Below the pieces are notes generated by a model. That model had not been told where the DNA came from and did not search any database. It worked only from the letters and a program-made list of their open reading frames with translations. Position numbers and translations under genes: made by a program. A stretch of DNA of 40,844 bases from Actinomycetota bacterium (GTDB lineage Bacteria > Actinomycetota > Geothermincolia > Geothermincolales > RBG-13-55-18): NCBI GenBank assembly GCA_040757835.1, contig JBFLWJ010000025.1, positions 1 to 40,844 on the forward strand, read 5' to 3'. Shown piece after piece: positions 1 through 7,075 of the stretch (position 1 is the stretch's first letter; each line of letters begins with the position of its first letter).

Positions 1-2179
1 TCACCTGGTCCAGGTTGGGCTCCCCATGCTCGTCCTCGTCGTAGGCCCAGAAGAGCTCGGTCACCGATTCCTTGCCCTTGCCGCCCTCGGTTTCGTAGAG
101 TTCCTTCACCGCCTTCATGATCTGGTGCATCATGAAAGCGTCGGGCTCGGCGTCCCCGGGGGGATCAACCGCCTTCCAGCGGTATTGCGCCAGGCGGCCC
201 GAGTTCGAAATGGCACCAGGTTTCTCGACCGAGGACGCGGCGGGAAGCGCCCACACCTCGGTCTGGATGTCCTTGGGGTCGGTGTCGGGGCGCTGCCAGA
301 AGTTCATGGTGTCGGTGTCCCAGAGATCGGCCGCCACCATCCATTCCAGTTTGTCCATGGCCGCGCACTCCAGGTTGGAGTTAGGGCCGCCCACCGCCGG
401 GTTCTGTCCCCAGAGGATCAGGCCTTTGTGAACACCCGCGTACATGTCCTCGAAGAGGCCGATGTGGGTGTAGTTCTTGCCCTTCTTCACCTTGGGGTGG
501 AGGTCGTAGGCCTTGTCCAGCCCGTTCGCCTTGGCGTAGGGGCCGTAGTAGGCCATCAGATAGCTGTTGAAGAACCGGGGCTGCCAGGTCCATATGCCGA
601 CCTTCGCCGTTGTCTTTTCCAGGTACTTGGCGCGGTCCGGGTGGTCGGTGGAGTTGGGAACCGGCATGTACCCGGTGAGGATATGGGAGAGCAGACCGAA
701 GTCCGTGGACCCTTGCACGTTGCTCTCCCCGCGCATGGCGTTGATGCCCCCGCCCGGCATTCCGGTGTTGCCCAGCAGAAGCTGCAGCATGCTGAAGGTT
801 CGGATGTTCTCTACTCCCACCGTATGCTGGGTGAGGCCCATGGCGTACATGAGGTTCCCGCTCTTATCGCGGCCGCAGGTACCTCCGCAATAGGCCTCCG
901 CGATCTCCGCGAACTTGGAGGGGTCCATGCCACAGGTCTTGGCCACGATGCTGTCCGCGCCCTCGTAGGTGTAGCGCGCGTAGTGCTCCTTGAGCCTGGC
1001 GAAGACGGTACCGGCGATGGCCTCATCCCCGTTGGGGATGAAGTTGCCGTTGGCGTCCTGTGGGCCGTTGGGCGTTCCGCGCCCCTTGTAGAAGGCGTCC
1101 TCCGCGATGGGGACGAGCTGTAACCGCACCGGCTCCCCGGCGGAGTCGGCCTGGAACGTCCAGGTGGAACTGTCGTATTTCCGGGTCTCAGCGTTGTAGC
1201 CGCTGAAGAGGCCGTCAAGCTCCGCCGGGCCCTTGAATTCCGGGTTCACCAGGATGGGGGCATTGGTGTAGTTCTGGATGTACTCCCAGTTGAGATAGTT
1301 CTTGTCGATGGCGTACTTGATCAATGCCCCGAAGAAGGCGATGTCCGTTCCCGGGCGGATGAAGGAGAAATGATCCGCCCTGGCTGCGGAGCGGGTGAAG
1401 CGCGGATCGACGACGATGATCTTGGCGCCCCGCTCCTGCCTTGCTCTCTCCATCCATTTCGAGGTAATCGGGTGGTTCTCACACGTATTCGAACCACAGA
1501 CCATAAAGACATCGGCGTTCTTGAGGTCCACCCAGTGGTTGGTCATGGCCCCCCTGCCATAAGTACTGCCAATCCCGGGTACCGATGAGGAATGGCAGAT
1601 GCGCGCCTGGTGTTCAACGTACACCAGGCCGAGGCCGCGGGCGAATTTGCTCGCCAGGTAGCACTCTTCGTTGTCCAGGGCCGCTCCGCCCAGCTGGGCG
1701 ATGCCCTCGCAGCGGTTGACCACGACCTCGCTCTTGGTACCGTTGACGTCGATCTCCTCCGTCTCTACGAAGGTCGCGTCCCGGGCGTCCTTGATAAGGC
1801 GGGCGATGGCCGGGATGGCCTCCTCCCAGGTCTTCTCCTCCCACTCGCTCGCACCGGGAGCGCGGTGGCGTACCTTGGTCAGGCGCCGGTCGTTGTTGGC
1901 CACCTGGTAGATGGACTGGCCCTTGGAGCAAAGGCTGGCCCGGCTGATGGGGCTGTCGGGCAGGCCCTCGAGACCCACCACCTTCCCGTCTATCACGCTG
2001 ACGATGGCGGAGCACCCGATGGAGCAGTACGGGCAAACCGTGGTGCTCTCCTTGGCTTCGCTGATGCGGAGCTCCGAGCCAGACGCGTAGGCGGGAGTGT
2101 AGAACCCGAGCTGCGCGAGGGCCGCGACGCCGATACCGGCGCCAGACAGCTTGAGGAAACCTCTTCGCGAAAGTTCCAT
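1..2179 (-). CDS. fdnG: Formate dehydrogenase alpha subunit, FdnG type, Cys form (3' end cut by window)
   Basis: Molybdopterin enzyme that oxidises formate to CO2, probably outside the membrane. The first 726 residues are present; FdnG proteins have about 1,000, so the C-terminal cofactor-binding part and partner subunits lie beyond the window. The N terminus has a Tat signal (SRRGFLK, residues 4-10, then a hydrophobic stretch). A [4Fe-4S] motif follows with Cys49, Cys52, Cys56 and Cys84. The motif ARICH places Cys195 (codon TGC, 1597-1595) where E. coli FdnG has selenocysteine 196 in ARVUH. The flanking GRGAMTNHWVD and VDPRFTR match FdnG closely, so the family call is secure. I chose the ATG at 2179, preceded by GGGAGGAAGT. 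It is divergent from the LysR gene at 2690. Whether UGC195 is read as Cys or Sec is open, given the SelC-like GCA tRNA at 3678-3771. Confidence 0.93.
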   Translation of the reverse strand, partial: MELSRRGFLKLSGAGIGVAALAQLGFYTPAYASGSELRISEAKESTTVCPYCSIGCSAIVSVIDGKVVGLEGLPDSPISRASLCSKGQSIYQVANNDRRLTKVRHRAPGASEWEEKTWEEAIPAIARLIKDARDATFVETEEIDVNGTKSEVVVNRCEGIAQLGGAALDNEECYLASKFARGLGLVYVEHQARICHSSSVPGIGSTYGRGAMTNHWVDLKNADVFMVCGSNTCENHPITSKWMERARQERGAKIIVVDPRFTRSAARADHFSFIRPGTDIAFFGALIKYAIDKNYLNWEYIQNYTNAPILVNPEFKGPAELDGLFSGYNAETRKYDSSTWTFQADSAGEPVRLQLVPIAEDAFYKGRGTPNGPQDANGNFIPNGDEAIAGTVFARLKEHYARYTYEGADSIVAKTCGMDPSKFAEIAEAYCGGTCGRDKSGNLMYAMGLTQHTVGVENIRTFSMLQLLLGNTGMPGGGINAMRGESNVQGSTDFGLLSHILTGYMPVPNSTDHPDRAKYLEKTTAKVGIWTWQPRFFNSYLMAYYGPYAKANGLDKAYDLHPKVKKGKNYTHIGLFEDMYAGVHKGLILWGQNPAVGGPNSNLECAAMDKLEWMVAADLWDTDTMNFWQRPDTDPKDIQTEVWALPAASSVEKPGAISNSGRLAQYRWKAVDPPGDAEPDAFMMHQIMKAVKELYETEGGKGKESVTELFWAYDEDEHGEPNLDQV
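1563..1597 (-). promoter_or_regulatory. SECIS-like hairpin just downstream of catalytic UGC codon 195
   Basis: Numbering the U of UGC as 1 (coordinate 1597), bases 16-35 fold as GUAC-CC, loop GGGAUU (22-27), GG, a CA bulge, then GUAC. The loop starts at position 22 and carries G22 and G23, the register of the E. coli fdhF SECIS (loop GGUC at 22-25, G23 and U24 essential). G15, G16 and U17 are also the same bases as in fdhF. Differences: U24 is G, and the bulge is on the 3' side instead of U17. A competing fold pairs UGCCAUUCC with GGAUUGGCA (1597-1589 with 1575-1567, one mismatch). It may be functional, vestigial or chance. The flanking codons TCA, GTA, ATT, AGT, ACT and TAT end in A or T in a GC-rich gene. 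Confidence 0.4.
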
Positions 2180-2689
2180 ACTTCCTCCCACTCTCCTAAG
2201 TCGGACTTATCCTACAGATCGAACCGATATTCCTTCCCTGTATCTACATTGAATCCCTAGCCAGATCGGAACTTCTCACTAAGGCTGCGGCTGCATATGT
2301 GGTTTTCAAGGAACCGGTACTTATTCCCGCGCTGTTCCATCTAGCAAGGCAAACCTGGAGTGCCCATGCCCACAGGCAATATGCCTTACATTAATAATAC
2401 TCATAAAACTATAAGAGTTTATAATATCTATTCCTGTTCGTAAAGCTCTTTTGAAGGCGATCCGACGAGCTTGGCGTTCTTTAACCTCTGGGACATTCAT
2501 CGGTAGCCATGAGGAGTGTCTCGATATACGCTCCCTTATACGCCTGGAGCGTTCATGCCCATCATGAATAGCGATAGTGCGGTGGGGGCATGGACTCCGG
2601 GGATTGCCTGGCCTGGTGGGCATATCTATTAGCATCGCTTATAATGGTGCCAGGAATAGGCGCGTCCAGCAAAGGGGTGATGGGATCAC
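2180..2689. other. Divergent intergenic region, fdnG / LysR
   Basis: This 510-bp gap is clearly more AT-rich than the neighbouring genes. I see no convincing gene in it. Candidate control elements are an imperfect palindrome around 2403-2424 (ATAAAACT, spacer, AGAGTTTAT) overlapping a TATAAT at 2420-2425, an inverted repeat ACGCTCC / GGAGCGT at 2528-2552, and CATGCCC (from 2554) pairing with GGGCATG near 2586-2592. Such dyads upstream of a divergent LysR gene are the usual place for LysR binding, but no site is proven by sequence alone. Confidence 0.45.
2617..2645 (+). promoter_or_regulatory. Possible promoter of the LysR gene
   Basis: A -10 hexamer TATAAT at 2640-2645 lies 17 bp from a weak -35 TGGGCA at 2617-2622, about 45 bp before the TTG start at 2690. 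Confidence 0.4.
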
Positions 2690-3619
2690 TTGAACACGGA
2701 CAGCCTTCGGCAACTGCAGGCATTGGCCGAGACGGGAAGCTACAGCGAGGCTGCCGCTCTCGCGGGGGTAACGCAGCCCGCGATCAGCCTGACCGTCAAG
2801 AAGATGGAGGGTGATCTCGGCGTGAAGCTCTTCAAGCGTTCGGGAAACCGTTATGTGGCCACAGAAACCGGGCGCGTCCTGCTGGAACACGCGGGAGAGA
2901 TCCTCGACGCCGAAGCTAGGCTCTTCTCCTCCCTTGAGCGGGCGAAGGGAACAGCAACGGGGAAATTGCCCATCGCTACCAGCAATATCCCCGGCGAATA
3001 CGTCCTCCCGTTGATACTGGGTGCTTTCAGGGCGGAGCATACTGGTATAGAACCTCTCCTCGAAGTAATGGACAGCTCAAAGGTGATCGAATCGGTACGT
3101 TCGGGGGGCTTCGAAATAGGATTTATAGGCAGCTCTACACAACCGGACGACCTGAAGATCACGCCTTTCTGCCCCGACATCCTGAAGGTTATCTGTCACC
3201 CGGACCATCCTCTGGCGAAAAAGCGGGCGGTCAGACCCTCACAATTGGCGGACGAGAAGTGGCTTCTGAGGGAAGAGGGCTCGGGCACCAGGGACAAGAT
3301 GCTCGAGGCGCTAGGCGAGGAGGGGATGGACATCGGGCGCCTACGGGTGGAGATGGAGCTGGGGAGCACCAGCGCGGTCATTTCCGCAGTCGAAGCGGGT
3401 GCCGGCATCTCGCTCGTATCGGCATGGGCAGCAAGGGGCCCCATGGCCGAAGGGAGGATCTGCTCCATGAACGTACCGCAGTTGAAGGTAACCCGGCAGT
3501 TCAGTCTGCTTTGGTTGAAGAAGCATGCCTTAAGCGCTTCAGTTAAAACGTTTGTCGATTTTGTAATCTCCAGGCGCGGCTTTCTCAGAAAACACGCCAA
3601 GAGCATCGCGGCGGCCTAG
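2690..3619 (+). CDS. LysR-family transcriptional regulator
   Basis: 309-residue DNA-binding regulator of normal LysR length. Residues 1-60 form the winged helix-turn-helix (AALAGVTQPAISLTVKKME). Residues 90-300 form the effector-binding domain, with the signatures SNIPGEYVLP and LLREEGSGTR found in the CysB/CbbR-like branch. The start is TTG at 2690, which gives the standard LysR N terminus; GGGGTGATGGG precedes it. It is divergent from the formate dehydrogenase, so control of that gene is the natural inference. The same signatures occur in a branch of LysR proteins that NCBI names selenium-metabolism-associated. I cannot confirm membership by eye, but the neighbouring SelC-like tRNA makes it worth testing. 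The gene ends 58 bp from the 3' end of that convergently oriented tRNA. Confidence 0.88.
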   Translation: MNTDSLRQLQALAETGSYSEAAALAGVTQPAISLTVKKMEGDLGVKLFKRSGNRYVATETGRVLLEHAGEILDAEARLFSSLERAKGTATGKLPIATSNIPGEYVLPLILGAFRAEHTGIEPLLEVMDSSKVIESVRSGGFEIGFIGSSTQPDDLKITPFCPDILKVICHPDHPLAKKRAVRPSQLADEKWLLREEGSGTRDKMLEALGEEGMDIGRLRVEMELGSTSAVISAVEAGAGISLVSAWAARGPMAEGRICSMNVPQLKVTRQFSLLWLKKHALSASVKTFVDFVISRRGFLRKHAKSIAAA

Positions 3620-3677
3620 GAAGCGCGTCTTCATCCGTGGGCGATCCTAACCGCTATTACATAAGTCCATGCTGTTC

Positions 3678-3771
3678 TGGAGGGGAGTAGTGGGGATCGA
3701 ACCCACTCCGGCTTTTTCAGAGCCGGCCAACGGGTTTGCAGCCCGCGGGATACGCCAGTATCGTACTCCCT
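3678..3771 (-). tRNA. SelC-like type II tRNA with Cys anticodon GCA
   Basis: A 94-nt cloverleaf. Acceptor GGGAGTA (3770-3764) pairs fully with TACTCCC (3689-3683). The D arm is GATAC-TGGC-GTATC, a stem closed by a 4-nt loop. Anticodon arm is GCGGG-CTGCAAA-CCCGT, with anticodon GCA at 3739-3737. TTGG precedes a long variable arm CCGGCT-CTGAAAA-AGCCGG. T arm is GTGGG-TTCGATC-CCCAC. The 3' end is C-T-CCA. Long variable arm, D tetraloop and GTTGG are shared with E. coli SelC. Counting A3771 with C3682 as a mismatched first pair gives an 8/5 acceptor/T helix, the bacterial tRNA-Sec layout, with U73 before CCA. U73 plus GCA are CysRS identity elements, whereas tRNA-Sec carries G73 and UCA. It could therefore be a recoded tRNA-Sec, a Cys-accepting descendant, or an odd tRNA-Cys. 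Fold confidence is high; the charged amino acid is unknown. Confidence 0.85.
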
Positions 3772-3776
3772 ATATT

Positions 3777-3782
3777 ATTATA
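3777..3782 (-). promoter_or_regulatory. -10 box of the SelC-like tRNA
   Basis: A perfect TATAAT preceded directly by TG ends 5 bp before tRNA base A1, which would give a nearly leaderless transcript. No good -35 is visible. The surrounding 70 bp (3772-3830) are strikingly AT-rich. Confidence 0.6.
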
Positions 3783-4095
3783 CATTATGTTATTATTAAA
3801 ATATCTTATATATATATTGCAGCCGATGCTATTCAAGATCGGATTTTAATTGGTGGGGGGCATAGGGCTGCCGCGTACAACCATGTTGACTATTTGTTGA
3901 TCGGGAACTCCTATGTTCTCTGCAAGAACAAAGGTATCTTCCTTAAAATGGCTGATGAAACAACGACCCCGAATACCGGCTTGTTGCAATCCCATCCCCA
4001 GCGAGCGGACCGGAAATCCGTCTCATATCGCGTCTGGCTATCTGCATCTAGATAGACACCGACTCTGAACTGGTCTTTTTTAAATCAACTGTGTT

Positions 4096-4131
4096 GAAAA
4101 CGGGACGGACAGATGGTCCGTTGCCCCTTTT
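4096..4131. terminator. Possible bidirectional terminator
   Basis: GGGACGGAC and GTCCGTTGCCC form an imperfect stem around AGATG. AAAA lies on the left and TTTT on the right, so either strand ends in a U-run. Confidence 0.45.
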
Positions 4132-4140
4132 CATAAGCTC

Positions 4141-4181
4141 GCAAACAAACAACCAGGTCAGAGGTACAATCCTCTGACCTG
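4141..4181 (-). terminator. Terminator of the tRNA-Tyr locus
   Basis: An 11-bp perfect stem (4154-4164 with 4171-4181, loop of 6) is followed on the minus strand by GTTGTTTGTTTGC. It begins 13 bp after the encoded CCA of the tRNA-Tyr sequence. Confidence 0.75.
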
Positions 4182-4193
4182 CCCATCAATTCC

Positions 4194-4255
4194 TGGTGGG
4201 GGAGGGAGGATTTGAACCTCCGTAGGCTGAGCCAACGGATTTACAGTCCGTCCCC
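4194..4255 (-). tRNA. tRNA-Tyr(GTA), 3' portion; 5' acceptor strand missing
   Basis: From the anticodon stem to CCA this is a good tRNA-Tyr: ACGGA-CTGTAAA-TCCGT with anticodon GTA, a short variable arm containing GGC-TCA-GCC, T arm GGAGG-TTCAAAT-CCTCC, then CTCCCCC and ACCA. The sequence upstream cannot supply the expected GGGGGAG acceptor strand. Instead there is CCCCTCC followed by ATTCC-GGCTATCA-GGAAAT, a separate hairpin. The intact part starts exactly at the anticodon stem, as in 3' tRNA copies left by tRNA-targeting integrases. It may be a pseudogene or an attachment-site scar. The downstream terminator argues that it once was a complete gene. Confidence 0.6.
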
Positions 4256-4479
4256 ATTTCCTGATAGCCGGAATGGAGGGGAGAGAGACAGTCTGGGCGG
4301 CCGATTCTGCGCAATAGAAGAGAGAGGGAGAGTCGTGGTGTAAAACCCTTGTTCTCACTACCCTTTTATGGAAGGTTAACCATCGCCTCGGTCTCCCTCT
4401 CTATTTACTTATATCGGCATAATACGCGGCCGTGATAAGCCCGCGGCGCGGGCATTTACGGCAGTGTCAAAGGAGCTGC

Positions 4480-6783
4480 TCAGGCGCGTGCCAGGTCCTC
4501 CTCGATGAGGGCGAAGAGGCGTATGGCGGCCTGCTTGCTCAGGGGCTCGTTGCCGTTGCCGCACTTGGGCGAGTGGATGCAGGACGGGCAGCCCTCCTGG
4601 CAGGGGCAGCCGCTCACCAGCTCGCGAGCGGTCTTGAGGTGCAGCGCCGCCAGCTCGTACCCGCGGGCGGCGATGCCCACTCCCCCGGGGTAGGCATCGT
4701 AGATGAAGACGGTGGCATCGCCGGTGTCGGGGTGGAAGGCGGTGGACATCCCGCCGATGTCCCAGCGGTCGCACATGGCGAAGAGGGGCAGGATGGCGAT
4801 GGCGGCGTGCTCCATGGCGTGCAGCCCGCCGGCGAGGCTGTATTCGTCGAGGGCCAGCCCCGCCAGGCGCGGGGCGGGCAGGGTATACCAGAGGGAGCGC
4901 GTGTTCAGGACCTGGGTGGGCAGGTCCAGTCCCAGGGTCTCCAGGATCTCGTGGGTCAGCAGGCGCCGCCTCTGGTATGCGTAGACCTTGGTGGACACCT
5001 CGACCTCGCCGTAGTGCAGGCCGCAGGCCCCCGGCGGCGCTTCGCGGGCCATCTCCTCCTCGATCACGCTGACGTCGGTGTTGTCCATGGGGTTGGTGTA
5101 GAAGTCGAGTTCCTCGCCGCTCACCAGGGCCACCATGCGCTCCATGTCCAGCTCCTCCACCAGGTACGACTCCCCCTGGTGGAGGTAGACGGCGCCGGGG
5201 TGGACGTGGAAGAAACAGGAGGCCTCCTCCACCGTCCCCAGCAGGCTGCCGCTGTCCGCCTCCACGATGCTCACCAGCGAGCCGGAGGCGGACCGCAGGT
5301 TGATCTCCTGGGCGGGCGAGTCCAGCTTCGCGTAATACCATATCTTACCTTTTCTGCCCAGGTCCCCGCCCCCCTCCATCTCCTCGACAATGTGCCACAT
5401 GCCAGCGCCGAAGTACTCTTCGTCGCCCTCCCGCAGGGGCAGCTCGCGGGCGGCGCAGGCCAGGTGCGCGCCGAGGATGCGCCGGTTATCGAGGTCGATG
5501 GAGGCCTCCTCGCAGGGGGCCCCGAAGAGGAACTCTGGGTGGCGTATGAGGTACTGGTCCAGGGGGTCGTCGGCCCCCACCAGCACCGCCAGCGACTCGC
5601 CCTGCCTGCGCCCGGCCCTCCCCGCCTGCTGCCAGGTGCTGGCGATGGTGCCCGGGTACCCGTTCATGATGCAGGCCTCCAGCTCTCCGATGTCCACCCC
5701 CAGCTCCAAGGCGTTGGTGGTGGTCACCGCCAACAGCTCGCCATTGAAGAGGCGCCGCTCGATCTCCCGGCGCTGGCTCGGCAGGTACCCTCCCCGGTAG
5801 GAAGCGAGCCTCTCCGCCAGTTCCCCTTCGCTCGCGTCCAGGATGCGCTGCACGTAACCGTAGATCAGCTCCGCCGCCTTGCGGGAACGCGAGAAGGCGA
5901 TGGTGCGCACTCCCAGGCGCATCAGGCGGGAGAGCAGCTCGGCCGTCTCCAGGTTGCAGGAGCGGTGTATCTCCCCGCCCGCCATGCTCAGGATGTCGGG
6001 GGGGTTCCACAGGGCGAAGACCTTCCTCCCCTGCGGGGAGTAGTCGTCCTCCACCGCGTCCACCTCCAGGCCGGCCAGCCTCCCGGCGTGCTCGGCGGGG
6101 TTGGCGATGGTTGCGCTGGTGAAGAAGAAGCGGGGGTGTGCCCCGTAAAGGGCCGCGACGCGGCGCAGCCGCCGCAGCACCTGGGCGACGTGGGAGCCGA
6201 AGACACCGCGGGCGACGTGGGCCTCGTCCACAACCACGAAGGAGAGGTGGCTGAAGAAGCCGCCCCACAGGCGGTGGTTGGGCAGGATGCCGTAGTGCAG
6301 CATGTCCGGGTTAGAGAGGACTATCTGCGCTTCGCGGCGGACCCAGCCCCGCAGGTCCGAGGGAGTGTCCCCGTCGTAGGTGGCCGAGCGCACCTCGCTC
6401 CCCTGCAGCTCCTTGAGGCTGCGCAGCTGGTCCTGGGCCAGGGCCTTGGTGGGAAAGAGATAGAGGGCGCGCGATGAGGGGTTCTCCAGTATCTCCTCGT
6501 ACACCGGCAGGTGGTAACAGAGGCTCTTGCCGCTGGCCGTGCCCGTGGCCATGATCACGTTGCGCCCCCGCTCCACCAGTTCCATTGCCCTGGCCTGGTG
6601 CGGGTAGAGGCTCTTCACCCCCAGCCGCTCCAGCGCCTCGCGCAGGCGGGGGTGCAGGCGCTCCGGCAGCTCGACGAAGTGGGCCGCGCGTGCGGGCAGG
6701 ACCTCAAGGTGGGCCATGCGGCCCGCCTCGCCCCAACCCGACTGTATCTCCTTCAGTATCTCCTCGAACCCAGGTCTCGACAT
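4480..6783 (-). CDS. mrfA: DEAD/DEAH helicase of the MrfA (YprA/Hrq1-like) family
   Basis: ATP-dependent superfamily 2 DNA helicase of 767 residues. Visible motifs are the Q-motif region SLYPHQ (58-63), Walker A ATGTASGKS (79-87), DEAH (186-189), SAT, and motifs V-VI ending in QQAGRAGRR. The C-terminal domain (DUF1998/MZB type) has a cysteine cluster, CPCQEGCPSC, then a further Cys, which in MrfA binds zinc. In Bacillus subtilis MrfA works with the exonuclease MrfB in repair of mitomycin C damage. No mrfB is seen here. I chose the ATG at 6783 because GGGAGGAAGGC precedes it; the in-frame ATG at 6798 has no comparable site. It is the last gene before the tRNA-Tyr locus. Confidence 0.88.
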   Translation of the reverse strand: MSRPGFEEILKEIQSGWGEAGRMAHLEVLPARAAHFVELPERLHPRLREALERLGVKSLYPHQARAMELVERGRNVIMATGTASGKSLCYHLPVYEEILENPSSRALYLFPTKALAQDQLRSLKELQGSEVRSATYDGDTPSDLRGWVRREAQIVLSNPDMLHYGILPNHRLWGGFFSHLSFVVVDEAHVARGVFGSHVAQVLRRLRRVAALYGAHPRFFFTSATIANPAEHAGRLAGLEVDAVEDDYSPQGRKVFALWNPPDILSMAGGEIHRSCNLETAELLSRLMRLGVRTIAFSRSRKAAELIYGYVQRILDASEGELAERLASYRGGYLPSQRREIERRLFNGELLAVTTTNALELGVDIGELEACIMNGYPGTIASTWQQAGRAGRRQGESLAVLVGADDPLDQYLIRHPEFLFGAPCEEASIDLDNRRILGAHLACAARELPLREGDEEYFGAGMWHIVEEMEGGGDLGRKGKIWYYAKLDSPAQEINLRSASGSLVSIVEADSGSLLGTVEEASCFFHVHPGAVYLHQGESYLVEELDMERMVALVSGEELDFYTNPMDNTDVSVIEEEMAREAPPGACGLHYGEVEVSTKVYAYQRRRLLTHEILETLGLDLPTQVLNTRSLWYTLPAPRLAGLALDEYSLAGGLHAMEHAAIAILPLFAMCDRWDIGGMSTAFHPDTGDATVFIYDAYPGGVGIAARGYELAALHLKTARELVSGCPCQEGCPSCIHSPKCGNGNEPLSKQAAIRLFALIEEDLARA

Positions 6784-6902
6784 GCCTTCCTCCCGCATAC
6801 GGCAGGCCTGCCAACGGTCGCACTGGTTTGATTCTAACGGACCATGAGGACATGGCCGTGCCTGGGGTCGGGTAGTCCGTTACCAGCGATACGGAGCGCC
6901 GT

Positions 6903-6924
6903 GGGCCAGCATTTTTTCTGGCCC
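6903..6924. repeat. Inverted repeat
   Basis: GGGCCAG and CTGGCCC form a perfect 7-bp stem around a T-rich 8-nt loop, between the HlyD gene and the helicase. No U-run follows, so terminator function is doubtful. Confidence 0.4.
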
Positions 6925-6939
6925 CAGCCGCCATTACGT

Positions 6940-7036
6940 AGGGGTCGTGTCAGATCTATGGATCCTCAAGCGGTATTGCATACTCGGACTGCCGGGGCCA
7001 ACGCTCTCTCGTCCACCAGAAAAAGGCCTGACCCCT
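6940..7036. repeat. REP-like palindromic element, diverged copy
   Basis: The ends are inverted (AGGGGTC at 6940-6946, GACCCCT at 7030-7036), and the right end reads outward as GGGGTCAGGC followed by a TCTGGTGGA segment. The same GGGTCAGGC and ccacCAGA words occur in the two units beside lysC. Size is near 97 bp, with no coding capacity. Confidence 0.45.
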
Positions 7037-7075
7037 TTGCATGGCGTTTTCATCTTCGGCGGGGCCGCAGCGGCG

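Larger units (their letters stand above)
3783..4193. other. Gene-free region between the two tRNA loci
   Basis: No credible coding sequence. It begins with an AT-rich tract (to about 3830), continues with about 250 bp of average composition in which I recognise nothing, and ends with two hairpins (4096-4131 and 4154-4181). A TTGACT at 3889-3894 has no convincing -10 partner. It may be degraded mobile or integrated DNA, but nothing in it proves that. Confidence 0.4.

Noticed and set aside
26..1123. Long plus-strand open frame opposite the formate dehydrogenase
   Set aside because: Antisense shadow of a GC-rich gene; no domain and implausible composition.
2321..2635. Minus-strand frame of 104 codons in the fdnG/LysR gap
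   Set aside because: No recognisable domain, no ribosome-binding site, and it covers the candidate promoters and dyads; most likely chance.
3678..3771. Plain tRNA-Cys
   Set aside because: The anticodon fits, but the long variable arm, D tetraloop and GTTGG do not fit an ordinary bacterial tRNA-Cys; kept as SelC-like with the amino acid left open.
3669..4055. Plus-strand frame across the SelC-like tRNA
   Set aside because: It reads through a tRNA gene on the opposite strand and its AT-rich promoter; no protein features.
4432..6477. 681-codon plus-strand frame opposite the helicase
   Set aside because: Antisense of mrfA with Gly/Val/His-rich composition typical of GC-rich shadows; the helicase motifs are on the minus strand.
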